Of a stretch of DNA of 64,000 nucleotides, positions 8,916 to 17,108 are shown in pieces (position 1 is the first letter of the stretch; every line of letters begins with the position of its first letter). Source of the stretch: Streptomyces chumphonensis (GTDB lineage Bacteria > Actinomycetota > Actinomycetes > Streptomycetales > Streptomycetaceae); assembly GCF_014779715.1 (NCBI RefSeq), contig NZ_JACXYU010000003.1:310001-374000 (forward strand), written 5' to 3'. The notes under the pieces were generated by a model, which was not told the origin of the DNA, searched no databases, and saw only the letters and a program-made list of their open reading frames with translations. Both the position numbers and the translations under genes were made by a program.

Positions 8916-10695
8916 CCCGCCCTTCGTCGACCAGCCGAGGGACGCCGGGGGCACCGCGCTGCGGGGCACCCACGTGCCCTGGACGCTGCGGAGCTACGCG
9001 CTGCTCGCCGACGGCGAACGGGGCGCCCTCATCGATCCGCACGGCGCCGTGGTGTGGATGTGCGCACCGCGCTGGCACGACGCCGCCGTCTTCTCCGCCC
9101 TGATCGGCGGCAGCGGCGACTTCACCGTCCGGCCCGACGACCCGTGGCAGGTGTGGGGCGGCCGCTACGAGGACGGCAGCCTCATCCGGGTCAGCCGGTG
9201 GACGCTGACCGGCTCCCAGACCGAGTGCCGCGAGGCCCTCGCCCTGCCCGGCGACGCGGACCGGGCGGTCCTCCTGCGCCGGGTGCGCGCCGTGCGGGGC
9301 GCGGCACGGGTGCAGGTCCGGCTGGCCGTGCGCGCCGACTTCGGGACGCGTCCGATGACGGACCTCAGACTCCGGGACGGGGTCTGGCACGCCCGCAGCG
9401 GGTCCCTGCACGTCCGGCTGCACGGCCTCGCCCACGCCGCGGTCGGCCCGGACGGCGCTCTCGCCGCTCCCGTCGCCGTCCCGGCGGGCGGTGGCCACGA
9501 CCTCGTCCTGGAGATCTCCGCAGGCCCCCGCGACGATCCGCTCGACCCCGCGCGGCTGTGGGAGCGGACGGAACGCGCGTGGGCACAGGCCGTCCCGGAG
9601 TGCCGGGAGCTGCCCGCCGCAGCCGACGTCCGCCAGGCGTACGCCGTCCTGACCGGCCTGACCAGCCGATCCGGGGGGATGGTCGCCGCCGCCACCACCT
9701 CGCTGCCCGAGCGGGCCGCCACGGGCCGGGACTACGACTACCGCTACGCGTGGCTGCGCGACCAGGCCTACGCGGGCACGGCCGTCGCCCGGCACGGCCC
9801 GCACCGGCTCGTCGACGACGCCGTGCGCTTCACGGCGCGCCGCCTGCACGAGGACGGTCCCCACCTGCGGCCGGCCTACCGGGTCGACGGCGGCCCCCTC
9901 CCGCGCGAGAGGACGCTGCCGCTGCCCGGGTATCCCGGCGGCGGCAACCGGATCGGCAACCGGGCGGGCGCGCAGTTCCAGCTCGACGTCTTCGGTGAGG
10001 CCCTGTCCCTGTTCGCCGCCGCCGCGCGCCTGGACCGGCTCGACGACGACGCCCGCCGCGCGGTGGACATCGCCGCCCGTGCCGTCGAGGAGACCTGGCG
10101 GCGTCCCGACGCCGGCCTGTGGGAGATCGAGCCGGCCTGGTGGACCCACTCCCGGCTCTCCGCCGTCGCCGGGCTGCGGGCGGCGGCCGAGGCCCTGCCC
10201 GGACCGTCGGCCCGGCGCTGGGAGGAGCTCGCGGACGCCGTCCTGCGGGAGACCGAGCGCACCTGCAAGCACCCCACGGGCCGCTGGCAGCGCTCCCCGC
10301 AGGACGCACGCCTGGACGCCGCCCTGCTCCGACCGCTGTCGATGGACCGCCGCCTCGCCGACGGCCCCGCCCTGACCGCGACCCGGGAGGCCGTGGAACG
10401 GGACCTGACCAGCGAGGGGTACGTCTACCGCTTCCAGCACGGCGACCACCCGCTCGGTCGGGCCGAGGGCGCCTTCCTGCTGTGCGGGCACTTCATGACC
10501 GCCGCGTGCCTCGCCGAGGGGCGCACCGCCGCGGCCGGACGGTGGTTCGAACGCACCCGCGGCGCCTGCGGCTCCCCGGGCCTGTACGCCGAGGAGTACG
10601 ACGTCGTCCAGCGCCAGCTGCGCGGGAACCTGCCCCAGGCGTTCGTCCACGCGCTGCTCCTGGAGAACGCCGTCCGGCTCGCCGCCGCGCCCTGA
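8908..10695 (+). CDS. Glycoside hydrolase family 15 (glucoamylase/trehalase-like)
   Basis: The 595-residue protein has the usual two-part GH15 layout. An N-terminal beta-sandwich region (about 1-240) begins with LRSYALLADGERGALIDPHGAV. An alpha/alpha-barrel follows, with DYDYRYAWLRDQAY near 274, the probable general acid in GLWEIEPAW near 403, and the probable general base in LYAEEYDVV near 560. GNLPQAFVHALLLENAV is the family's C-terminal signature. No signal peptide is present, so it likely acts inside the cell on maltooligosaccharides, trehalose or a similar alpha-glucoside. It is translationally coupled to the ThDP enzyme upstream. Confidence 0.9.
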   Translation: MADPPFVDQPRDAGGTALRGTHVPWTLRSYALLADGERGALIDPHGAVVWMCAPRWHDAAVFSALIGGSGDFTVRPDDPWQVWGGRYEDGSLIRVSRWTLTGSQTECREALALPGDADRAVLLRRVRAVRGAARVQVRLAVRADFGTRPMTDLRLRDGVWHARSGSLHVRLHGLAHAAVGPDGALAAPVAVPAGGGHDLVLEISAGPRDDPLDPARLWERTERAWAQAVPECRELPAAADVRQAYAVLTGLTSRSGGMVAAATTSLPERAATGRDYDYRYAWLRDQAYAGTAVARHGPHRLVDDAVRFTARRLHEDGPHLRPAYRVDGGPLPRERTLPLPGYPGGGNRIGNRAGAQFQLDVFGEALSLFAAAARLDRLDDDARRAVDIAARAVEETWRRPDAGLWEIEPAWWTHSRLSAVAGLRAAAEALPGPSARRWEELADAVLRETERTCKHPTGRWQRSPQDARLDAALLRPLSMDRRLADGPALTATREAVERDLTSEGYVYRFQHGDHPLGRAEGAFLLCGHFMTAACLAEGRTAAAGRWFERTRGACGSPGLYAEEYDVVQRQLRGNLPQAFVHALLLENAVRLAAAP

Positions 10696-10709
10696 CCGAC
10701 CGGCCCCGC

Positions 10710-10765
10710 GTTCCCGACGCCGCGTTCCCGACGCCGCGTTCCCGGCGCCGCGTTCCCGGCGCCGC
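10710..10765. repeat. Four tandem 14-bp repeats between convergent genes
   Basis: The unit GTTCCCGACGCCGC occurs twice (10710-10723, 10724-10737). It is followed by two copies with G in place of A at the eighth base (10738-10751, 10752-10765). The last two copies contain GGCGCC and can pair with each other as a small hairpin, so the array may also act as a terminator between the GH15 and glucose dehydrogenase genes. Array length could vary between strains. Confidence 0.9.
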
Positions 10766-10816
10766 GGGGTGCCCGACGACGCTCGCGGCCGTGCGGCGGA
10801 ACTGCCCGCGGACCGG

Positions 10817-11869
10817 CTAACCGCCCAGCTCCAGCACGGTCTTGACGCCCTCCGGGTCCGGCTCGAACGCCCGCGCGAAGTCCGCCAGCGGCACCCGGCG
10901 GGTGATCATCCGGTTCAGCCACGCCACGTCGGCGGCGGCGAGCGCCTCGGCCGCCGCCGCGTAGTGCCCCCGGCCCGCGTTCACCGAGCCCACCACCGCC
11001 GAGTTCTCCAGCACCAGGTCGCGGTTGAGGGCCCCGGCGTCCAGCCGCAGGGTGCGTCCCGTCGCGGAGACACCGGTCAGGCACAGCAGACCGTACGCCG
11101 ACAGCCCGCACATCGCGCCGAAGGCCACCGAGGGGGCGCCCGTCGCCTCGATGACGACGTCCGGCCGGACCGCGCGCAGCACCTCCTCGACGTCCCCGGT
11201 GTGGTAGGTGCCGCCCAGATCCCGGACGAGCTCCGGCTTGACCCCGCCGGTGACCCGGTCCAGGACGTGCACCTCCAGACCCCGCTGGCGGCCGAGCAGC
11301 GCCGCCAGCAGGCCGACGGGCCCGGCGCCGGTGACGAGCACCGAACCCGGCGCGAACCAGGCCCGGCCCCCGATCCGCATCACCTGCTCCCACGCCTTGG
11401 CCACGACGGTCGTCGGCTCCAGCAGGGCCCCCACACGTTCCAGCGACGGGTCGACCCGCACGGCGTAGTCGGCCTCGACCGTCCACAGCGTGGCCGCGTA
11501 TCCGTCGATCTCCTTGATGCCGCGCTCGGTGTACCGCCCGTTGCGGCACATGTCGAACTCGCCGTGCGCGCACGCGCCGCACGGCACCGGATCGGGGCGC
11601 CGCACGATCCCGGCCACCAGGTCGCCCTCGGCGAACCCGCTGCCCGGCGGCGCCTGCCGCACCCGGCCCAGCGACTCGTGCCCGAGGACCAGCCGCTCCC
11701 GGCCGGGCGGGGCCCAGCCGTAGTCCCCGGCGACGATCTCCCGGTCGGTGCCGCACACCCCGAGCATCAGCCCTTCCACGAGCAGCTCGTGGTCGGCCGG
11801 GGCCGGGTCGGGCAGCGTCTCCAGCCGCAGGGAGTCCTGCTGCTGCGGGGCTACGGTCAGGGCGTGCAT
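10817..11869 (-). CDS. Zinc-dependent glucose 1-dehydrogenase-like alcohol dehydrogenase
   Basis: The 350-residue medium-chain dehydrogenase resembles archaeal-type glucose 1-dehydrogenases. Catalytic zinc ligands are Cys39 (GVCGTD) and His64-Glu65 (LGHESLG). A structural zinc lobe has Cys97, Cys100 and Cys108 (VPCGACAHGEFDMC). The cofactor site is VLVTGAGPVGLL. It would oxidise glucose or a similar aldose with NAD(P). The ATG at 11869 is preceded by GGAGAG. The same frame runs upstream without homology. It sits beside the GH15 enzyme, which could supply glucose, although the two genes are convergent. Confidence 0.85.
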   Translation of the reverse strand: MHALTVAPQQQDSLRLETLPDPAPADHELLVEGLMLGVCGTDREIVAGDYGWAPPGRERLVLGHESLGRVRQAPPGSGFAEGDLVAGIVRRPDPVPCGACAHGEFDMCRNGRYTERGIKEIDGYAATLWTVEADYAVRVDPSLERVGALLEPTTVVAKAWEQVMRIGGRAWFAPGSVLVTGAGPVGLLAALLGRQRGLEVHVLDRVTGGVKPELVRDLGGTYHTGDVEEVLRAVRPDVVIEATGAPSVAFGAMCGLSAYGLLCLTGVSATGRTLRLDAGALNRDLVLENSAVVGSVNAGRGHYAAAAEALAAADVAWLNRMITRRVPLADFARAFEPDPEGVKTVLELGG

Positions 11870-11924
11870 CGGCTCTCCTGGCGCTCGGACCTCAACAACC
11901 GCACGGGCCGACGCGGACCGCGCC

Positions 11925-11962
11925 GGCCGGGCCGTCCACGGGTTCCCGTGGACGGCCCGGCC
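11925..11962. other. Perfect 18-bp inverted repeat with 2-base centre
   Basis: The arm GGCCGGGCCGTCCACGGG (11925-11942) is repeated perfectly inverted at 11945-11962, with TT between. It lies 56 bases upstream of the glucose dehydrogenase start on the minus strand and just before a SHOCT remnant on the plus strand. It looks like a strong terminator or cruciform, but no intact gene ends into it. It may be the terminator of a lost gene or a leader hairpin of the dehydrogenase. Confidence 0.85.
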
Positions 11963-12008
11963 TAATCCGGCCACCGGAGCGGCGGGAGGAGCGGAGCCAC
12001 CTGGCGGA

Positions 12009-12101
12009 CGCCTGCGCGAGCGGGGAGAGCCGCACACGTCCGGCGTCCTGACGGCCGAGGAGTTCACCGCCGCCAAGCGGGCCGTGCTCCGCCGCCTCTG
12101 A
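12009..12101 (+). pseudogene. Remnant encoding a SHOCT-like C-terminal helix pair
   Basis: The last 30 codons before the TGA at 12101 read RLRERGEPHTSGVLTAEEF and continue with TAAKRAVLRRL. This is the recognisable SHOCT pattern (a helix, SGVLT, then EEFxAAKxxxL). No ATG or GTG with a ribosome binding site lies in the short open stretch upstream, which instead runs into the 11925-11962 palindrome. I read it as the tail of a decayed gene for a SHOCT-domain membrane protein. A very short gene with an unusual start is the alternative. Confidence 0.45.
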
Positions 12102-12164
12102 CCCGCCCCGGTCCACCTCCCGTCGCCCCGCTGCCCGTGTCGACCGTCCTCACCAGCAACGATC

Positions 12165-12180
12165 GCCTCACGAGTGAGGC
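12165..12180. promoter_or_regulatory. Palindrome GCCTCAC-GA-GTGAGGC, possible operator
   Basis: A perfect 7-2-7 inverted repeat lies 176 bases upstream of the acyl-CoA dehydrogenase start, in the region that must hold its promoter. A CATACT hexamer at 12211-12216 could be a -10. The size and symmetry suit a dimeric repressor, but no regulator gene is adjacent. Confidence 0.35.
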
Positions 12181-12355
12181 TCGGACCGTGACGGGAAGCC
12201 GCCGATCGGGCATACTCCATTGCGCCACAGCCGCTGGTCAGCCACCTTCGAGACCCGAGGGGGCACTATCGGCCGGGCCACAACATCCCTCTGGCGGCGC
12301 CGCCACACACCCGGCGCCCGTCGCCGTAGCGCCCGACAGGGAGGAGAGCGCCGCG

Positions 12356-13528
12356 ATGTCCGAATACGGCCCCCAGCCGGTGGAGCGTCGGCTGCCCACC
12401 GAGGAAGCCCAGGATCTGCTGAGCCTGGTGCGTGACCTGGTGCAGCGCGAGATCGAGCCGGTCGCGGCGGAGGAGGAGGAAGCCGGCCGCTTCCCCCGGG
12501 AGACGTTCGCCCTGCTCTCTCGCTCCGGCCTGCTCGGGCTGCCCTACCCGGCCGAGTACGGCGGCGGGGACCAGCCCTACGAGGTCTACCTCCAGGTGCT
12601 GGAGGAGCTCGCGGCCGCCCGCCTGACCGTCGGCCTCGGTGTCAGCGTGCACAGCCTCGCCTGCCACGCACTGGCCTCCTTCGGCAGCAAGGAGCAGCGC
12701 TCCGAGCACCTGCCCGCGATGCTCGGGGGCGGACTGCTGGGCGCGTATTGCCTCTCCGAGCCCTCGTCCGGTTCCGACGCCGCCTCCCTGCGCACCCGCG
12801 CCGTGCGCGACGGCGACGACTGGGTGCTCACCGGGACCAAGGCCTGGATCACCCACGGCGGCATCGCCGACTTCTACACGGTGCTCGCCCGCACCGGCGG
12901 CGAGGGCCCGCGCGGCATCACCGCCTTCCTCGTGCCGGGTGACGCCGCCGGCCTCAGCGCGGGCGCGCCCGAGCGGAAGATGGGCATGAAGGGCTCGCCC
13001 ACCGCGCAGATCAACCTCGACGACGTACGGGTCCCCGACGCCCGCCGCATCGGGGACGAGGGGCAGGGCTTCGCCGTCGCCCTCGCGGCCCTGGACGCCG
13101 GCCGGCTCGGGATCGCGGCCTGCGCCGTCGGCCTGGCCCAGGCCGCGCTGGACCAGGCCGTCGCCTACGCCGCCGAGCGGCGGCAGTTCGGCCGTCCCCT
13201 CGCCGACTTCCAGGGGCTGCGCTTCCTCATCGCCGACATGGCCACCCGGATCGAGGCCGGCCGCGCGCTGTACCTGGCCGCCGCCCGCCGCCGCGACGAG
13301 GGACTGCCCTTCACCCGCCAGGCCGCCATGGCGAAGCTGACCTGCACCGACACGGCGATGCAGGTGACCACCGACGCCGTGCAGGTCCTGGGCGGCTACG
13401 GCTACACGACGGACTTCCCCGTCGAGCGCTTCCTGCGGGAGGCGAAGATGCTGCAGATCGTCGAGGGCACCAACCAGATCCAGCGGGTCGTCATCGCCCG
13501 TCAGCTCCTCGGCCCGGAGAGCCGCTGA
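12356..13528 (+). CDS. Acyl-CoA dehydrogenase
   Basis: The 390-residue FAD enzyme is of the short/medium-chain acyl-CoA dehydrogenase family. Recognisable parts are CLSEPSSGSDAASL (FAD/substrate contact), WITHGG, AERRQFGRPLADFQ, and GGYGYTTDFPVERFLREAKMLQ. The terminal segment IVEGTNQIQRVVIARQLL carries the usual catalytic glutamate (EGT). It catalyses alpha,beta-dehydrogenation of an acyl-CoA and passes electrons to ETF. Chain length is not readable. The ATG at 12356 has AGGGAGGAGAG upstream. An open extension to 12137 is not homologous. Confidence 0.93.
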   Translation: MSEYGPQPVERRLPTEEAQDLLSLVRDLVQREIEPVAAEEEEAGRFPRETFALLSRSGLLGLPYPAEYGGGDQPYEVYLQVLEELAAARLTVGLGVSVHSLACHALASFGSKEQRSEHLPAMLGGGLLGAYCLSEPSSGSDAASLRTRAVRDGDDWVLTGTKAWITHGGIADFYTVLARTGGEGPRGITAFLVPGDAAGLSAGAPERKMGMKGSPTAQINLDDVRVPDARRIGDEGQGFAVALAALDAGRLGIAACAVGLAQAALDQAVAYAAERRQFGRPLADFQGLRFLIADMATRIEAGRALYLAAARRRDEGLPFTRQAAMAKLTCTDTAMQVTTDAVQVLGGYGYTTDFPVERFLREAKMLQIVEGTNQIQRVVIARQLLGPESR

Positions 13529-13533
13529 CGCGC

Positions 13534-13569
13534 GGTGGGGCGGGGCCCCGGCGTCGGCCCCGCCCCACC
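13534..13569. terminator. Bidirectional hairpin terminator between convergent genes
   Basis: Perfect 14-base arms GGTGGGGCGGGGCC (13534-13547) and GGCCCCGCCCCACC (13556-13569), with an 8-base loop, lie between the acyl-CoA dehydrogenase stop and the lipoprotein stop. Confidence 0.85.
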
Positions 13570-13582
13570 CGGCGAGCGCCGG

Positions 13583-14590
13583 TCAGGACGCCGCCCGGGC
13601 CCGCCCGCCGTCCGGCGTGACGGCGTGCCACGTGCCGCCGACGCCGTGCCCGGCGGTGTCGCCCGGCTCCGCGTCGCCCGTGTACCAGTACACGGGCCAG
13701 CAGTCGATGGACAGCTGCTCGCTCCCGTCCGGCCGCTCCAACGTCGTCACCAGCTCCGGGTCGACGCCCTCCAGGGCCCGCACGTCCACCGGCGCGGCCG
13801 GCTTCCAGGTCTCCAGGCAGGACCCGGTGCAGTTCGACGCCATCGGCCAGGCGGTGTCCTGGTCGAAGCGGTACAGGGTGCGGCCCTCGGCGTCCCGCAC
13901 GATCCGCCCGAGCTCCGGGTCCTCCGCCGCGCTCAGCGCGGCGTCGCCGCCGGGCTCCGGTCCTCGCGACTCCTGCGCTCCGCCGGCCGGCGGAGCGGCC
14001 TCACCGCCGTCCTCCGGCCGCGCTCCCGCGCCCGCCCTGCCGCCGTCGGCGGCCAGCGCGTTCCACGTGCCGCCGACGCCGTGGCCGCTGACGTCCCCCG
14101 GCCGGGCGTCCTTCACGTAGCGGTAGACGGGCCAGCCGCCCAGCGTGAGCTGCCGGGTGCCGTCGGCGCGGTCCACGGAGCCGAGCAGCTCCGCGTCCAT
14201 GCCGGCCGCCGCCTCGGCGTCGTCGGCGGGGACCGGGGGCCAGGCGGCGGCGCAGTCGCCTTCGCAGGTGGCGGCCGGGGGCTTCGCCGAGTCCTCCTCG
14301 AAGCGGTACAGCGTCCAGCCGGCGCCGTCCGTGACGACCTCGCCCAGTTCGGCGTCGGCACGCAGGGCGAGGGTCTTCGCCGGGCCGGAGCGGTCCTCGG
14401 CACCGGTCGGCCGGGAGCCGTCGTCCCCGTAGCCTCCACCGGTGCCGTAGCCGGGGGAGAGGGAGGAGCTGTCCCCGGCGGGCCGCACCCGGTCCTCCGT
14501 CGTCCCCGCCTCCCCGCCGCAGGCCGACGTCACCGCCAGGACCGCCGCCACCGCCGTACCCGTCGCGACCCGCTGCCGCCGATTCCTCAT
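13583..14590 (-). CDS. SCO0930-family lipoprotein with two COG4315 repeats
   Basis: The 335-residue lipoprotein has a basic start (MRNRRQR), a hydrophobic core and the lipobox VTSAC, putting the lipidated Cys near residue 24. After a Gly/Ser/Pro-rich linker come two related domains (about 75-180 and 220-330). Each contains LYRF, a conserved disulfide-like pair (CEGDCAAAWPP; CTGSCLETWKP) and a WPVYxYxxDxxPGD motif. The latter is the YxxxxD signature of the secreted COG4315 family. The family's biochemical role is unknown. The next genes on the same strand encode a flavoprotein-ferredoxin and a haem membrane protein, which suggests a redox role outside the membrane. Repeat 2 reads YWYTGDAEPGD, so both copies look intact. 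Confidence 0.85.
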   Translation of the reverse strand: MRNRRQRVATGTAVAAVLAVTSACGGEAGTTEDRVRPAGDSSSLSPGYGTGGGYGDDGSRPTGAEDRSGPAKTLALRADAELGEVVTDGAGWTLYRFEEDSAKPPAATCEGDCAAAWPPVPADDAEAAAGMDAELLGSVDRADGTRQLTLGGWPVYRYVKDARPGDVSGHGVGGTWNALAADGGRAGAGARPEDGGEAAPPAGGAQESRGPEPGGDAALSAAEDPELGRIVRDAEGRTLYRFDQDTAWPMASNCTGSCLETWKPAAPVDVRALEGVDPELVTTLERPDGSEQLSIDCWPVYWYTGDAEPGDTAGHGVGGTWHAVTPDGGRARAAS

Positions 14591-14751
14591 GACCGCTCCT
14601 TCACCTCGGCTGACCTGTACTGCGGCCCCGGGGGCCGGACCGAGCCCCTCCGGGCTCCGTCGTGGTGGGCATACGGCCGGTGGCGGCCGTCCGGCTCAGC
14701 GTGCGCGGAAGTTGTGCGCGGGTGACAACTCCTCGGGCACGCCTGGTCCGT

Positions 14752-16251
14752 TCACTCCTGGATGCGCAGCGCCAGCGCCGGGCAGCGGCGCACGGCCCGC
14801 AGCGCGTCCTGTCGGAGGCGGCCGGGGACGTGTGAGACGGCCCGCTCCGGATAACCGTCGGGCCCCAGGCGCAGCACTCCGGGGGCGATGTCCGCGCACA
14901 GGCCGTGCCCCCGGCACAGCGTCCAGTCCACGACGAGTCGCTCGGTGTCCGCCCGCCCGCCGTCCGACCGGCCGCCGGTTCGGGGGGAGCCGGGGGAGCG
15001 GGCCTCCTCCTCGCCGAGCGGCAGCACCCCGCTCACCGGCAGCCCGCACGGCCCGCCCAGCGCGTGCGCGCGGAAGTGCCCGGCGAAGACCGTCAGCGCC
15101 GAGGTGACGAACCGCACGGTGCCGTCGGGGTGACCGCAGGCCCCCCGCCCGGTCACCGCGTCCATGCGCGCGGCGACGTCCGCCAGTGCCCGCTCGCCGC
15201 CGCCGCGCACCACCCGGTCCAGGTCGTCGGCGAGGCCGGGGAGGCCGGCGAAGCACGGCCCGCACTGGCCGGCCGACTCCCGCGCCATCCAGCGCGCCAC
15301 CCGGGCCGCCTCCCCGGCCGGGCACGTCGACGCGGGCAGTGGCAGGACCGCGCCCGCCCCCAGCCCCGCCCCGGCGTCCGCGAGGGACTCCCGGGAGACG
15401 AGCGCCGTCCGCGCCGCCCGCGGGGCCAGCCAGCCGCCGTGGTAGCCGCCCACCAGCACGCCCTGACCGGGATCGGTGCCGCAGACCTTCAGGACGTACG
15501 GCAGCGGGACGCCGCTGGGCGTCTCCACCACCCGGGTGCCGCCGACGGTCAGCAGGACGGTGCCCGGCTCGCCGGGCAGCCCCACCGACCGGTACTCCAG
15601 CGCCCCCAGCCGCGCGGCGACGGCGATCTGGGCGTACGTCTCGGTGTTCGACAGCAGCGTCGGCAGTCCGCCCAGTCCGCTCTCGCTCGACCGCACCCGG
15701 CGTCCGGCGGGCAGGGCGCGCCCGTGGGCGATGCCGTTCACCAGCGCCGTGCCCTCCCCGGTGACGAAGCGCTCGGGCAGCCGGGTCACGTGCGGTCGCG
15801 GCGGCTGCGGACCGCGCTCGGCGACGGCCGCGCGCACCGACCGCTCGACGTCGACGCGCGTCACGCCGACCCACACCTCCTCGGCGCCCAGCGCCTGCGC
15901 GCACAGGGCCGCACCGTCGAGCACCAGGTGCGGCGCGTGCCGGAGCAGCGCCGTGTCCTTGAGGCAACTCGGCTCCCCCTCGCTGCCGTTGACCACGACC
16001 ACGCAGCGTCCGCCGCGCCGCCGGGCCGAGTCGGCGACGGCCCGCACCTTGCGCGCGAACGGGAAGCCGGCCCCGCCCTTTCCGCGCAGATCGATGTTCG
16101 CGGCCAGCTCGACCAGTTCGTCGGCCCGCAGCCGGGGCGGGGAGCCGTGCACGGTCAGGTGCGCCACCCGGTCCAGACGGGCCACCCGGTCGAGGCCGGC
16201 GAGCAGCCGCGGCGGACCGATGGACAGCACCGAGGGGGTCACCTCCGCCAC
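14752..16251 (-). CDS. NuoF-like flavoprotein fused to a C-terminal single-cluster ferredoxin
   Basis: The product is about 499 residues. The first 400 follow NuoF. The FMN/NADH segment is LRGKGGAGFPFARK, followed by NGSEGEPSCLKDTALL, then an SLBB-like strand region and the cluster region (ESAGQCGPCFAG ... GRGACGHP). The first cysteine of the canonical ESCGxCxPC triplet is alanine here. The last 60 residues are a small ferredoxin with CRGHGLC and a distal RRCPAL, the CxxHxxC...CP pattern of one-cluster (3Fe-4S-type) ferredoxins. It likely takes electrons from NAD(P)H and passes them to the membrane protein encoded just upstream. The start is uncertain: GTG at 16251 (used here), 16260, or 16242, the last forming a GTGA overlap with the preceding stop. 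Confidence 0.8.
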   Translation of the reverse strand: MAEVTPSVLSIGPPRLLAGLDRVARLDRVAHLTVHGSPPRLRADELVELAANIDLRGKGGAGFPFARKVRAVADSARRRGGRCVVVVNGSEGEPSCLKDTALLRHAPHLVLDGAALCAQALGAEEVWVGVTRVDVERSVRAAVAERGPQPPRPHVTRLPERFVTGEGTALVNGIAHGRALPAGRRVRSSESGLGGLPTLLSNTETYAQIAVAARLGALEYRSVGLPGEPGTVLLTVGGTRVVETPSGVPLPYVLKVCGTDPGQGVLVGGYHGGWLAPRAARTALVSRESLADAGAGLGAGAVLPLPASTCPAGEAARVARWMARESAGQCGPCFAGLPGLADDLDRVVRGGGERALADVAARMDAVTGRGACGHPDGTVRFVTSALTVFAGHFRAHALGGPCGLPVSGVLPLGEEEARSPGSPRTGGRSDGGRADTERLVVDWTLCRGHGLCADIAPGVLRLGPDGYPERAVSHVPGRLRQDALRAVRRCPALALRIQE

Positions 16252-17108
16252 GGCGCCCACCTGCCCGCCCCGCCTCCGGCCCGGCCGCCCGGCCCCGGAC
16301 CCCGGCCGCCGGGCGGCCACAGCCGCAGCCCCAGTGCGGCGGCGACACCGAGCAGGCACAGGACGTACGCCGCCGTCACCCAGCCGTCCGCCGCCCGTCC
16401 GGCCTTGAGGCCGTGCACCAGGGCGGCGCCCCAGGCGGGGTAGGCGCACATGTGCAGCGCCCGCCACCGGCGCGACCCGCTCCCGGAGGCGAACACGCTG
16501 CGCACCGCACCGGTGATCGCGACGGCGAGGAAGAGGTAGCCGGCGAGCGTGCCCAGGCCGAGGAGCACCGGCCGGGTGCCGTCGGCGAACGGCACACCGG
16601 CGGCGAGAGGACTGATCCGCCCCTCCGCCACCTTCACCCAGATGTGCAGGGCGAGGAAGCCCAGCCCCGCCACGGCCGTGCCCCGGTGCACGCCCTGCGC
16701 CAGCAGTCGGTGCGCGGAGGACAGGACGAGCCGGTCGGTCGCCGCCAGGCCCCACAGCACCGTGGCGGTCAGCGCGACCAGGGAGAGCACACCGGCCCCG
16801 AAGTCCAGGAACGCGACGGTGCGGTGGAACGCCCCGGCGCTCGCCGCGACCGCCAGGGACAGCACGCCCGAGAGCCCCAGACCGGGTGTGAGCCGAGACC
16901 GGGTGAGCACCGGCCTGACGCCGGCGTGCCGTCGGTGGTCGATCCGGCCGCGCGGCCCCCGGCGGGCACCGCCGCGGGGCGTCCCGCGCGCGGGGCCGGT
17001 CCTCGGCCGGTGGGAGCGGGCGCGCGGGCGGGCTCGGGGCCGAGTCGGGGCCGTGCCGGGGGAGGAAGCGCGGGTCGGCTGCCTCGGGGTCGGGGGGTCG
17101 GGCGTCAA
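16239..17108 (-). CDS. Cytochrome b561/ferric-reductase-like membrane protein
   Basis: The product is about 289 residues. A long Arg/Pro-rich cytoplasmic N-terminus (about 1-85) is followed by six or so hydrophobic segments. Histidines that could hold b-type haem lie in SSAHRLLAQGVHRG, FLALHIWVKV, RALHMCAYP and ALVHGLKAG, spaced as in ferric-reductase-like and b561 proteins. It would carry electrons across the membrane between the NuoF-like protein and an external acceptor. The TTG at 17108 is chosen because GGAGG lies five bases upstream; a longer ATG-started frame reaches 17174. It overlaps the NuoF-like gene, and the two are surely co-translated. Confidence 0.75.
   Translation of the reverse strand: MTPDPPTPRQPTRASSPGTAPTRPRARPRARSHRPRTGPARGTPRGGARRGPRGRIDHRRHAGVRPVLTRSRLTPGLGLSGVLSLAVAASAGAFHRTVAFLDFGAGVLSLVALTATVLWGLAATDRLVLSSAHRLLAQGVHRGTAVAGLGFLALHIWVKVAEGRISPLAAGVPFADGTRPVLLGLGTLAGYLFLAVAITGAVRSVFASGSGSRRWRALHMCAYPAWGAALVHGLKAGRAADGWVTAAYVLCLLGVAAALGLRLWPPGGRGPGPGGRAGGGAGRWAPWRR

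Noticed and set aside
6888..8969. 693-codon minus-strand open frame
   Set aside because: It is antisense to the ThDP enzyme with its clear cofactor motifs. The translation is compositionally biased.
11748..12101. 117-residue intact SHOCT protein starting at 11748
   Set aside because: Its first part is antisense to the start of the glucose dehydrogenase and includes the palindrome. Only the last 30 codons look like protein.
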